Below are positions 8,316 to 16,978 of a stretch of DNA of 64,000 nucleotides, piece by piece (position 1 is the first letter of the stretch; the number at the start of each line of letters is the position of its first letter). Source of the stretch: JBBQXH01 sp963710975 (GTDB lineage: Bacteria; Actinomycetota; Thermoleophilia; Gaiellales; Gaiellaceae); the NCBI GenBank assembly GCA_963710975.1, contig CAVQCG010000005.1:186001-250000 (forward strand), in the 5' to 3' direction. The translations under genes and the position numbers were made by a program. The notes beneath the pieces are model-generated. The model was not told the origin of the DNA. It saw only the letters and a list, made by a program, of their open reading frames with translations, and ran no database searches.

Positions 8316-11165
8316 GCCGAAGCGGCTTCGGCCGGAGCCGAGCCCATGTCGAGGCCTCCCGGCCTCGACGAACCTTCGCGTTCGCCTCCGGCGCCCGCTG
8401 CGCGGCGTGCCTGCGGCCCGCCTTGCAGTCTCTTGGAAACGATCTGGGAGATGCCGTCGCCGCCCATGGTCACGCCGTACAAGATATCGGCGGCTTCCAT
8501 GGTCCGTTTCTGGTGGGTGATGACGATGAACTGCGCCCGGTCGGAGTACCGCCGCAGCAGGTCGACGAACCTGCCGATGTTCGTGTCGTCGAGGGCCGCC
8601 TCGACCTCGTCGAGAAGGTAGAACGGGCAGGGTCGGGCGAGGAAGAGCGCAAACAGGAACGAGAGCGCGCCAAGCGCCTTCTCGCCGCCCGAGAGCAGCG
8701 AGAGCCGTGTGACCTTCTTCCCTGCCGGTCGCAGCTCGACTTCGACGCCCGGCTCCTCGTCGTCCTCCTCCGGGATCGTGAGGCGGAGGCGACCCTCACC
8801 TCCAGGGAAGAGAGCGGCGGCCACTTCGTGGAAATGCTGCTCGACGGCTGCGTAGGTCTCCTCGAAGCGCCGTTCGACAGTCTCGGCCAGCTCGTTTCGG
8901 AGATCCTCGAGCTCCTGCAGGGAGCGCTCGATGTCCTCCCGCTGTTCGGTGAGCTCCGCGAGATGCGCCTTCTCCTGCTCGAGCTCCTCCGCGGCGAGCG
9001 GATTGACCTGGCCGAGTTGCTCCCGGCGGCGCTCGAGCCGGCCGAGTGTCGTGTCGAGCTCGCCACGCTCTTCGTCCTCGAGCGGCTCGGGCTCGGCGTC
9101 GTCGGGGAGGCGGGCGATCACGTCGTCTCGCTCGGCGCCGATCCGTGCCGCTTCGACTTCGAGCCCGGAAACCGTCTGTGCCGCCTCGCCCGCGGCACGG
9201 CGGAGCTCGGCCTCCTGGGCCCCGAGGCGTCTCAGCTCTTCCCCGAGCTCGGCGCTCGATGTCCCACCCGCGTCGACCCGAGCCCTGAGCGACGGCTCGA
9301 AACGGCGAGCCGCGGAGCTCGCCGCCTCGAGGATCGTGCAGAGACGCTCGGCGTCAGCGGCCAGTCGCTCCAGCAGCTCGGCTTCCTCAGGCTCCATCGT
9401 CGGCGGCATGAGAGCCACAGAGGCGCGGGCGCTCGTGACACGCTCCCTGGCGGCGCGCTCGACCTCGAAGACCGCCGCGGCGTTGCCGGCGGCACGCACG
9501 GCATCGGCCTCGAGCTGATCCACCTCGGCAGCAAGCGCCCGGCGGCGAGCGTGGAGCTCGATCAGCACGCTCTCCGCGGCCTTGCCGGCATACCAGAGCT
9601 GTCCCCGCGCCGGATCGTAGCCGTGGCCTTCCCGTGTGACACCGACGCCGCGCTCGACGCGGGCCAGGTCGGCCGGCTCCACGACCCACACGCGCGCGAA
9701 GCAGCTCGGCGACTCGATCTCCTCCCGGAAGCGGCCGGGCATGCTCTGCGAGCGACTCGGCGCCCGCGGGCGGCGTTCCCGGGTCGGGGGCGGCATCTCC
9801 GCTCGGCGGGACGAGCACCGTCAGCGGCCCGAGGCCGCCGGTCCGAGCCTGCTCGGCGAGGTCGAATGCGGCCGCGGCATCGGGCGCGAGGACAGCGGCT
9901 GCCCGCGACGTGAGTGCGGCCGCAACCGCCCGCTCGTAGCCGGAATCGACGTCGAGGAGCGAGAGCGCGAGCTGGACGCCCGTGTCCGCCAGGGCACGGG
10001 CGGCCGGGGGAAGGCCCTCCCTCTCGGCGAGGCTCCGGTCGAGCGCGCCGAGCCGCTCGGCGGCCAGCCGCATCGAGGCCTCGAGCGTCTCGCGCTCGTG
10101 GAGTGCCGCCCGCGACGTCGTTCCCGCCTCCCGCAGCGCGTGCTCGGCCGTCGCCAGCTCGTCGAGCGGTGACGTATCGCGGGGCGCGTCTGCGAGCGCC
10201 CGAGCGTGCGTGGCCTCTCGACGTAGCGCTGCCGCTGCCTCGTCTGCGTTCTCCTTGCGCACCGACAGCCGGTCGGCCGCGCTTCTCAGGCGGTAGAGCG
10301 CGGCAGTCGCCTGCTCGTGACGGGTTGCTGCCTGCTCGAGCTCTTCCTCGGCTCGCCGACGCTCGACGAGCAGGCCGTCGAGGCGCTGCTCGCGGCGGGA
10401 GCGTTCGAGCGCCGCCTGTGCACGTCTGTCCTCCAGGCCCGCCAGCCGCTCGTCGAGCTGCGCGAGCTGTCCGGTGCGGAGGCGAACCCGAATCCTGTCG
10501 ATCTCGACGCCGAGCTTCTCGGCCCGCTGAGCAGCCGTGGCCTGAAGCGCCAGCGGTCGCAGGCGCTTTCGCGCCTCCTCCTCGAGGGAGCGCGCCTTGT
10601 CCGCCTGGATCGCAACCCGCGCCAGCTTCAGCTCGGCGCGATGGCGCCGCTGCTTGAAGCTCCCGAGCCCGGCTGCCTCCTCGATCAGGGCGCGCCGCTC
10701 GGCCGGCTTCGACGACAGCACCTGCTCGACCCGACCCTGCCCGATGACGGCGTGCATCTCGTGGCCGAGGCCTGCGTCGCCGAGCAGCTCGAGCACATCT
10801 GTGCGACGTACCGACGCCCGGTTGATCAGGTACTGGCCCTCGCCTCCGCGATGAAGGCGACGGGCGATCGCGATCTCCGAATACGGCAACGGCCCCGTAC
10901 CGTCGGCGTTGTCGAACAGGAGCTCCACCTCGCAGTGATCGACACCGGCACGGACAGTCGAGCCAGCGAAGAGCACGTCCTCCGGCTTCTCGGCCCGCAG
11001 AGCACTCGGCGCAAGGCTCCCCGCTGCCCAGACGATCGCATCAGCGACGTTCGACTTGCCGGAGCCGTTCGGTCCGATGATGACCGCGACGCCTGGTTCG
11101 AGACGGACATCGACCGCATCGGGGAACGACTTGAAGCCGCGCAGCCTGATCGAGCGCAGATGCAC
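8312..11165 (-). CDS. smc: Chromosome segregation protein SMC (frameshift at hinge)
   Basis: ATPase that organises the chromosome with ScpA and ScpB, both encoded near 50-52 kb. Start GTG 11165 gives VHLRSIRLRGFKSF; Walker A GPNGSGKSN is at residues 31-39. Coiled coil runs to about 385, then the hinge (LPPAARALADTGVQLA to GGLGPLTVLVP). Near 9690-9699 (cgcgcgcg) one extra base shifts the frame; after it the hinge continues (VWVVEPADLARV) and the C-terminal half holds LLSGGEKALGAL and FYLLDEVEAALDD. The reconstructed protein is 950 residues, well under the 1150-1190 usual, because each arm is only about 200 residues. It overlaps ftsY and follows rnc. Confidence 0.9.
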
Positions 11166-11199
11166 CGGGGCAGTCTGACACCACCTGCGGCCGGAGGTC

Positions 11200-11877
11200 T
11201 CAGGCCTGCCGGCGACGGTCGGCTGGGACGGCGCGTTCGAGCGCCTGCTTGGCGGCCGCCTGCTCCGCACCCTTCTTCGACGCGCCGGTGCCGGAGCCCC
11301 ATTCCTCGCCGCCGACGACCGCGGCCGTCGTGAAGCTCCGCTGGTGCGGCGGGCCGTCTGTCGCGAGCACGGTGTAGACGACCGTGAGCCCGAGCTTCGC
11401 CAACTCCTCTTGCAGCTCGGTCTTGTAGTCGACATGCGTCGTCAACGCGTAGTCGATCCGCTCGGCGAACGCCGCAACGACCGGCTGCCGGACGCGCTCG
11501 AAGCCGTATGTCAGGTAGCAGGCGCCGAGAGCGGCCTCGAGCAGGGCGGAGATCACATTCCGATTCCCGCCGAGCCGCGCGAGGTCATCGTCCGGAACCA
11601 TCCCCCGGCCGCGCTCGACGAGCCGCGCCCCGAGGCCGAGCTTCCTTCCGACGACAGCACAACTCGACCGGCTCACGACGTTGGCGCGGATCTTCGTGAG
11701 GCGTCCCTCCGTGAAGTCCGGAAACGCCTCGAAGAGCGCCTGTGCCACGGCGAGCTCGAGGACGCTGTCGCCGAGGAACTCGAGCCGCTCGTAGGACAGC
11801 GACCTGTCCTCGACGAAGGACGGGTGCGTCAGGATGCGTTCGCCGAGCGCCGGCGGCAGCTCCTCGATCAGCTGCAG
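11200..11877 (-). CDS. rnc: Ribonuclease III
   Basis: Double-strand-specific RNase for rRNA and mRNA processing. The catalytic signature ERLEFLGDSVLELAV lies upstream of the first GTG in the frame (11748), so the true start must be earlier; the frame stays open through ILTHPSFVEDRSLSYERLEF back to the acpP stop. No ATG or GTG exists there; CTG 11877 (LQLIEELPPALGER) gives 225 residues, the normal length, and is my best guess. The C-terminal dsRNA-binding domain runs from DYKTELQEELAKLG to KKGAEQAAAKQALE. It lies between acpP and smc, a widespread order. Confidence 0.88.
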   Translation of the reverse strand: MQLIEELPPALGERILTHPSFVEDRSLSYERLEFLGDSVLELAVAQALFEAFPDFTEGRLTKIRANVVSRSSCAVVGRKLGLGARLVERGRGMVPDDDLARLGGNRNVISALLEAALGACYLTYGFERVRQPVVAAFAERIDYALTTHVDYKTELQEELAKLGLTVVYTVLATDGPPHQRSFTTAAVVGGEEWGSGTGASKKGAEQAAAKQALERAVPADRRRQA

Positions 11878-11899
11878 GAGCCCGGATACGGCGTCGGGA

Positions 11900-12145
11900 C
11901 TAGCTGCGTGCTGCGATGAAGTCGACGGCCTGTCCCACGGTCTGGATGCCCTGGGCGTCCTCGTCCGAGATCTTGACCCCGAACTGATCCTCGAGCTCCA
12001 TGATCAGCTCGACGAGGTCGAGCGAATCCGCATCGAGGTCTTCCTGGAAGGAGGCGGCCTCGGTGATGTCGCCCTCGTCGACTCCCAGCTGCTCGACGAG
12101 CACCTCCTTGACCCGCTCCAAGATCTCCTCGCGCGATGCTGCCAT
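11900..12145 (-). CDS. acpP: Acyl carrier protein
   Basis: Carries acyl chains on phosphopantetheine during fatty acid synthesis. The 81 residues contain DLDADSLDLVELIMELED; the Ser of DSL is the attachment site. It is preceded by AGGAGAG at good spacing and by a possible TAGCAT box. Neighbours plsX (upstream) and rnc (downstream) are its usual company. The protein is acidic, as expected. Confidence 0.96.
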   Translation of the reverse strand: MAASREEILERVKEVLVEQLGVDEGDITEAASFQEDLDADSLDLVELIMELEDQFGVKISDEDAQGIQTVGQAVDFIAARS

Positions 12146-12200
12146 GTTCAGTCTCTCCTCGAGTCGTCGGTTTGAGCGCCAGCAGCGCCGGCGGACGCGG

Positions 12201-12206
12201 ATGCTA
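12201..12206 (-). promoter_or_regulatory. Possible -10 box for acpP
   Basis: The 75-bp gap between plsX and acpP contains TAGCAT (minus strand), about 56 bp before the acpP start. It fits the TANNNT form seen at other promoters of this window, but no convincing -35 box is present, so acpP may simply be co-transcribed with plsX. Confidence 0.3.
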
Positions 12207-12220
12207 CCACGCTGACGCGA

Positions 12221-13213
12221 TCACGTCCGCACCGCTCCGACCCGAGTCGACAGCTCCGCGGCCATCCGGGGGATCACGTCGTGGCTGACGCCGCGGGCGC
12301 TGAGCTGGATCGCATTGCGGACTGCCCGCCGAGACGAGTTGCCGTGCGCGATCGTGGCGAGGCCCTTGAGGCCGAGAAGGTAGGCACCGCCGTAGGTATC
12401 GGGATCGAGCCGGCTTCTCAGCGAGAGTGCTGCGGGCCTGATCATGAGCGCCCCGACCTTCCCGCGCTGCGACTTCACGACCTCCTCCCGGAAGCCGTCG
12501 AGCACCGTTCGTACCGTGCCTTCGAGAACCTTCAGTGCCATGTTTCCCGTGAAGCCGTCACACACGACGACGTCGGCGCCGCCTTCGAGGAGAAGCCGCC
12601 CCTCCATGTTCCCGACGAACCGGATTCCGGGCTCTTCCGCGAGCAGGTGATGCGCCTCGCGCGTCAGGCGGTTGCCCTTCTCGGGCTCTTCCCCGATCGA
12701 GAGGAGAGCGACTTCGGGATCGGCGACGCCGATGATCTCCTGGGAGAAGATCGTGCCCATGTGGGCGGACTGGACGAGGTGCTCGGGCCGGGCGTCCGCG
12801 TTGGCACCCGCGTCGATCAGCACGGAGACCCGCCTCATCGCCGGAAGCGGCGCCGCGATGGCGGGACGGCTGACGTCGGGAAGGCGTCCGATCTCGAGGA
12901 GCCCTGCGGCCAGCATGGCGCCCGTGTTTCCGGCGGAGACGACGACGTGAGCATCGCCCACCGCGACTGCCCGGCAGGCTGTGAAGAGCGAGCTGTCTCG
13001 CTTGTCCCGCGCGGCGTCAGCGGGCTTCTCGTGCATACCGACGACCTGCGGGGCGTCGACGATCTCGAGATCCGGGGCCAGCGGCTGGATGATCTCCCGC
13101 GGACCGAACAGGACGGGCTCGATCTCGTTCGACAGCGCCTCACGAGCGCCTGCGACGACCTCTTCGGGGGCGCGGTCGCCGCCCATCGCGTCGACGGCGA
13201 CTCGAATCCGCAT
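12221..13213 (-). CDS. plsX: Phosphate acyltransferase PlsX
   Basis: Makes acyl-phosphate from acyl-ACP, the first step of phospholipid synthesis with PlsY; soluble, membrane-associated. The 330 residues begin MRIRVAVDAMGGDRAPEEVV, the PlsX hallmark, and contain SAGNTGAMLAAGLLEIGRLPDVSRPAI in parts, GANADARPEHLVQ and VVCDGFTGNMALKVLEGT, all conserved. It follows rpmF by 5 bp and precedes acpP, an order shared by many bacteria. Length is standard. Confidence 0.97.
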   Translation of the reverse strand: MRIRVAVDAMGGDRAPEEVVAGAREALSNEIEPVLFGPREIIQPLAPDLEIVDAPQVVGMHEKPADAARDKRDSSLFTACRAVAVGDAHVVVSAGNTGAMLAAGLLEIGRLPDVSRPAIAAPLPAMRRVSVLIDAGANADARPEHLVQSAHMGTIFSQEIIGVADPEVALLSIGEEPEKGNRLTREAHHLLAEEPGIRFVGNMEGRLLLEGGADVVVCDGFTGNMALKVLEGTVRTVLDGFREEVVKSQRGKVGALMIRPAALSLRSRLDPDTYGGAYLLGLKGLATIAHGNSSRRAVRNAIQLSARGVSHDVIPRMAAELSTRVGAVRT

Positions 13214-13218
13214 CGCTT

Positions 13219-13407
13219 CTAGGGAGCGGGCGTCTCGAGCGGCTCGACCTCACGGCCCCGGTAGGTGCCGCAGGTCGGGCAGACGTGGTGAGGACGGGTC
13301 GGCTGATGACACTGAGGGCACTCGACGACCGTCTGTCGCTGGAGCTTGTGTGTCGCGCGGCGCTTGTCACGGCGCGCCTTCGATGTCTTTCGCTTGGGAA
13401 CTGCCAT
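13219..13407 (-). CDS. rpmF: 50S ribosomal protein L32
   Basis: Small zinc-ribbon ribosomal protein of 62 residues starting MAVPKRKTSKARRDKRR at ATG 13407. Two CxxC pairs (CPQCHQ and CPTCGTYRG) are retained, so this is a zinc-binding L32. It sits between yceD and plsX, the standard yceD-rpmF-plsX order. A longer open frame continues upstream but is arginine-rich shadow sequence. Confidence 0.96.
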   Translation of the reverse strand: MAVPKRKTSKARRDKRRATHKLQRQTVVECPQCHQPTRPHHVCPTCGTYRGREVEPLETPAP

Positions 13408-13436
13408 GAGCCGCGGCAGTATACCTGGCGCCGCTC

Positions 13437-13949
13437 CTAGGCTTGCGGTGGTTGCAGCAGCTCGGCGAGCTTCGAGAACCGCGGGTCGGGCTCCGGCGGT
13501 CCGCAGGTGCACGCCGCGAGATTCAGGTTCACGCCGCAGCCGGCACAGAGACCGGCGCAATCCTCGCGGCACAGGATCTTGTCCGGCAGCTCGACCGCGA
13601 TCACATCGCGGGCCCAGGCGGACAGGTCGAGCCTGTCGTCCGCGAGGTAGGGCGTCTGGAGCTCCTCGTCCTCCGGCACCGTTGCCTGGTACTCGCGCCC
13701 CCTGACCCGCACGGGCACAGCGGCAGGCTCGAGGCAGCGAAAGCAGGGGCCCTCGAGCCTTGTCTCGAGCGCCAGCTCGAACAGCGTCCCTGTCGTCAGG
13801 CGGCTGATCGAGAGGAAGCCCTGCGGGACGTCCGGCACGGGCACATACTGCTGGCCTGCAAGCTCGAGCGGCGACAGCTCGACGTCGACGGTGTCCTCGT
13901 ACCGTTCCCCCGGTCTGAGCCGGACGGATCTGAGGTTCAAGAGGGTCAT
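13437..13949 (-). CDS. yceD: YceD/DUF177 family protein
   Basis: Member of the DUF177 family linked to 23S rRNA accumulation in E. coli and plants. The 170 residues contain CFRCLEPA near the middle and a C-terminal cysteine cluster CREDCAGLCAGCGVNLN, typical of the Gram-positive branch. The ATG at 13949 lies 6 nt after TACTCT, so the mRNA is probably leaderless. The gene heads the rpmF-plsX-acpP cluster, which supports the ribosome-related role; the molecular function remains unclear. Confidence 0.9.
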   Translation of the reverse strand: MTLLNLRSVRLRPGERYEDTVDVELSPLELAGQQYVPVPDVPQGFLSISRLTTGTLFELALETRLEGPCFRCLEPAAVPVRVRGREYQATVPEDEELQTPYLADDRLDLSAWARDVIAVELPDKILCREDCAGLCAGCGVNLNLAACTCGPPEPDPRFSKLAELLQPPQA

Positions 13950-13955
13950 AGCTCG

Positions 13956-13961
13956 AGAGTA
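13956..13961 (-). promoter_or_regulatory. Leaderless-type -10 box for yceD
   Basis: TACTCT on the minus strand ends 6 nt before the yceD ATG. This spacing places the transcription start at or next to the A of the ATG, and no Shine-Dalgarno is present. Confidence 0.55.
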
Positions 13962-13969
13962 GCGGTTGG

Positions 13970-13975
13970 TAGCTT
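13970..13975 (+). promoter_or_regulatory. Leaderless-type -10 box for amine oxidase
   Basis: TAGCTT ends 7 nt before GTG 13983. It lies back to back with the yceD box in a 33-bp divergent gap and supports GTG 13983 as the start of the amine oxidase. Confidence 0.5.
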
Positions 13976-13982
13976 CCTTGAC

Positions 13983-15411
13983 GTGCCCGGGCTCGACAGC
14001 CTCGACCGCAGAGAGTTCTTCGCTCTCTCACTCGGCACCGCGGCCGCGCTTGCAGGCTGTGCCCGCACCAGCGGTGAGAGCCGTTCCCAGGTCGTGGTGG
14101 TGGGCGCCGGCCTGGCGGGTCTGACGGCTGCTCACGAGCTCGAGCGCCGCGGATTCGACGTGACGGTGCTCGAGGCGCGGTCGCGGGTAGGCGGACGGGT
14201 CCGGACGATCCGGCACGAGTTCGCAGAGGGCCAGCACGCCGAGGCCGGAGGCGAGTTCATCGACACGAACCACCTCGAGATTCTTCGTCTTGTCCGGCGC
14301 CTCGGGCTGAAGCTCGAAGACGTTCGGAACGGCTGGGGAGACCGCGAGGACGCCGTCTACCGAGACGGGCGCCGCCACCCCTACGGCCTCATTGCGACGA
14401 AACCGGTTCGACGTGAAATCGATCGCTTCTGGCAGGAGATCGGCGAGCTTGCGGCACCACTCGATCCGGCAGATCCAGTGGCCGCGGGCGAGCGTCTCGA
14501 CGCCCGTTCGGTCGCGGACTTCCTCGACGACATCGAGCTCGAAGAGATGGCGCGCTTCTTCGTCGAGCAACAGGCCCTCGTCGGCGAGTACACGGTCGAG
14601 CCGACGGACCTGTCGCTGCTCTTCTTCGCGGCGCTGGAGAAGCTCTACGAGGACGTCCCCGAGTCCGGGATCGAAGCATTCCGGATCCGCGGCGGGAACG
14701 ATCGGCTTCCGCAGAGGCTCGCGATGTCCCTCCGGTCGGACGTGATCCTCGGCTCGGCCGTGACCGCGGTCGACCGATCATCCCATGGCGTCACGGTCGC
14801 CGTGGGCGATACGCGGTTCGACGCCGACTACTGCGTGCTGGCAGCGCCGCTCCCGGCGCTTCGCGCTGTCGCGTTCGAGCCGCCGCTTCCCGACGAGCTT
14901 GGCGCCGCGGTCGCCGGTCTCCAGTACGGAGTTGCCGCGAAGACACTCCTGCAGTACGAGACGCGCGTGGTGGCGCTCGGAGGGTTTCACAGGGGACACG
15001 GCGACCGACCTGCCGATCGGCATGACGTGGGAGGCAACCGATCAGCAGCGCGGGGCCAGGGGGATCATGATCGGCTACACGGCCGGCGCACGAGGTATCG
15101 CCTACGGGTCACTTCCGCTGCCGATCCGGATCGACTCGGCTGCGGACGACATCGGCCTGATCTATCCAGGATCTCGCGCAGCACTCGGCGCCTCGGCCGG
15201 TGTCGCCTGGGCGAACGAGCCCTTCACCGGAGGAAGCTACACCGCGTATGCGCCGGGCCAGGTCACGCGCTTCTGGCGGACGATTCGAAAGCCCGTTGGT
15301 CGCGTGTACCTCGCCGGAGAGCACACGTCCACGTTCACCGGTTACATGGAGGGTGCCGTCAGGAGCGGCCGTCGCGTGGCCGCCCAGATCGCTGCCGCCG
15401 CGTCACGCTAG
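13983..15411 (+). CDS. FAD-dependent amine oxidase, Tat lipoprotein (frameshift)
   Basis: Flavin monoamine-oxidase-like enzyme; substrate unknown. GTG 13983 gives a twin-arginine start DRREFFALSLGT (Arg 9-10) and a lipobox LAGC (Cys 26), so export by Tat and lipid anchoring are likely. The FAD Rossmann motif VVVVGAGLAGLTAAHELE follows at about 37, then VLEARSRVGGRVRT and AGGEFIDTNH. Near 14961-14968 (acgcgcg) one extra base shifts the frame; afterwards SEGFTGDTATDLPIG, ANEPFTGGSYTAY and the FAD-binding end VYLAGEHTSTFTGYMEGAVRSG continue to 15411. Reconstructed length 475 residues, normal for the family. It converges on the coiled-coil gene, overlapping its end by 4 bp. Confidence 0.88.
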
Positions 15412-15902
15412 TGCAGGCTCTCGTCGCTGAAGGTCGCGACGACCGATTCCTGCGAGCGCTCGTGCAGCCGCTCTCGACCGCGGCGGACGGCGCCGAGGAA
15501 CTTGTCGAGGTTCGTCTCGAGCGTCGACAAGATCTGATCCGCCCAGTCCTCCATCTCGAGCCGGGTCTCGCGAGCCGTGCGGCGCGCCTCCTCGACGATG
15601 TCCTCGGCCTGGCGCTCGGCGAGCTTGACGATCTCGGTCTGAGACGCCTCGCGGACAGCCTGCTCCCGCGCCTCGCCGAGGATCCTGTCGCCCTCGCGCT
15701 TCGCCTCGGCCAGCATCTCCTGGCGCTCCTTGACGATCCACCGCGCCTGCTTGATCTCCTCGGGGATCGTCGCACGCATCTGGTCGAGGATGTCGTAGAT
15801 CTCCTCGCGGTCGATACGGACCTGATCCGTCAGAGGCACGGCCTTCGCGTTGTGAACGAGATCGTCGAGCTTGTCGATGAGAACGAGAACGTCCATGGCC
15901 AT
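15408..15902 (-). CDS. Coiled-coil protein, SepIVA/DivIVA-like
   Basis: A 164-residue mostly helical, highly charged protein (MAMDVLVLIDKLDDLVHNAK start; long stretch of Glu/Arg heptads from about 40 to 140). It lacks catalytic motifs and membrane segments. Short coiled-coil proteins like this next to coaD and rsmD in actinobacteria are annotated as DivIVA/SepIVA-type cell-division or polar-growth proteins; that assignment rests on position and composition rather than a diagnostic motif. A second ATG at 15896 would remove two residues. Upstream gap to coaD is only 5 bp, so it is co-transcribed. Confidence 0.75.
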   Translation of the reverse strand: MAMDVLVLIDKLDDLVHNAKAVPLTDQVRIDREEIYDILDQMRATIPEEIKQARWIVKERQEMLAEAKREGDRILGEAREQAVREASQTEIVKLAERQAEDIVEEARRTARETRLEMEDWADQILSTLETNLDKFLGAVRRGRERLHERSQESVVATFSDESLH

Positions 15903-15907
15903 CCAGT

Positions 15908-16434
<527 letters not shown>

Positions 16435-16438
<4 letters not shown>

Positions 16439-16971
16439 GGCGCCTCGAAAAGCGTGACGCGCACGGATCCGTAGCGCCGGCTCGTACGCACGACCAGCGG
16501 TAGCTCCGGGGTGACCCTCGCAGCGGACTCGACCACGACGAGGCCGTCGTCGGCGACGACTCCGGGGAGAACGGGCGAGAGCTTGTCCAGTGAGCGTTGC
16601 AGCATGTCGTAGGGCGGATCGATCAGCACGAGATCGTAACGCCTGCCGGAGCCCGCGTCCGCCGCGACGCGGCGAGATGCATCCTGGTGCGCGATCTCGG
16701 CGCCGGTCAGATCGAGCTTGTCGAGATTCCGCCGGATCGTCGCGACTGCGACGCGATCGGATTCGACGAAGGTGACGCGGGCGGCGCCGCGCGACAGCGC
16801 CTCGATGCCCATCGCCCCCGACCCTGCGTAGAGATCGAGCACGCTGGCGCCGTCGACGGGCCCGATCAGGTTGAACGCCGCTTCGCGGACGCGGTCGGCG
16901 GTGGGCCGGGTGCTTTCGCCTCGCGGCGCGAAGATCCGGGCTCCCTTCCGCGAGCCCGCGATGATTCTCAT
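16435..16971 (-). CDS. rsmD: 16S rRNA (guanine966-N2)-methyltransferase
   Basis: SAM-dependent methylation of G966 in 16S rRNA. ATG 16971 gives MRIIAGSRKGARIFAP, the usual RsmD start. RPTADRVREAAFNLIG, the SAM-binding loop VLDLYAGSGAMGIEALSRGA and the catalytic DPPY (VLIDPPYDML) are present. The 178-residue length is normal. It lies 7 bp after recG and overlaps coaD. Confidence 0.95.
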
Positions 16972-16978
16972 CGACGGG

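Noticed and set aside
8423..9913. A 496-codon plus-strand frame opposite smc
   Set aside because: Mirrors the SMC coiled coil; no start signal or motif.
13443..13982. Upstream part of the long plus-strand frame that contains the amine oxidase
   Set aside because: The first 180 codons are antisense to yceD; the Tat signal and -10 box place the start at 13983.
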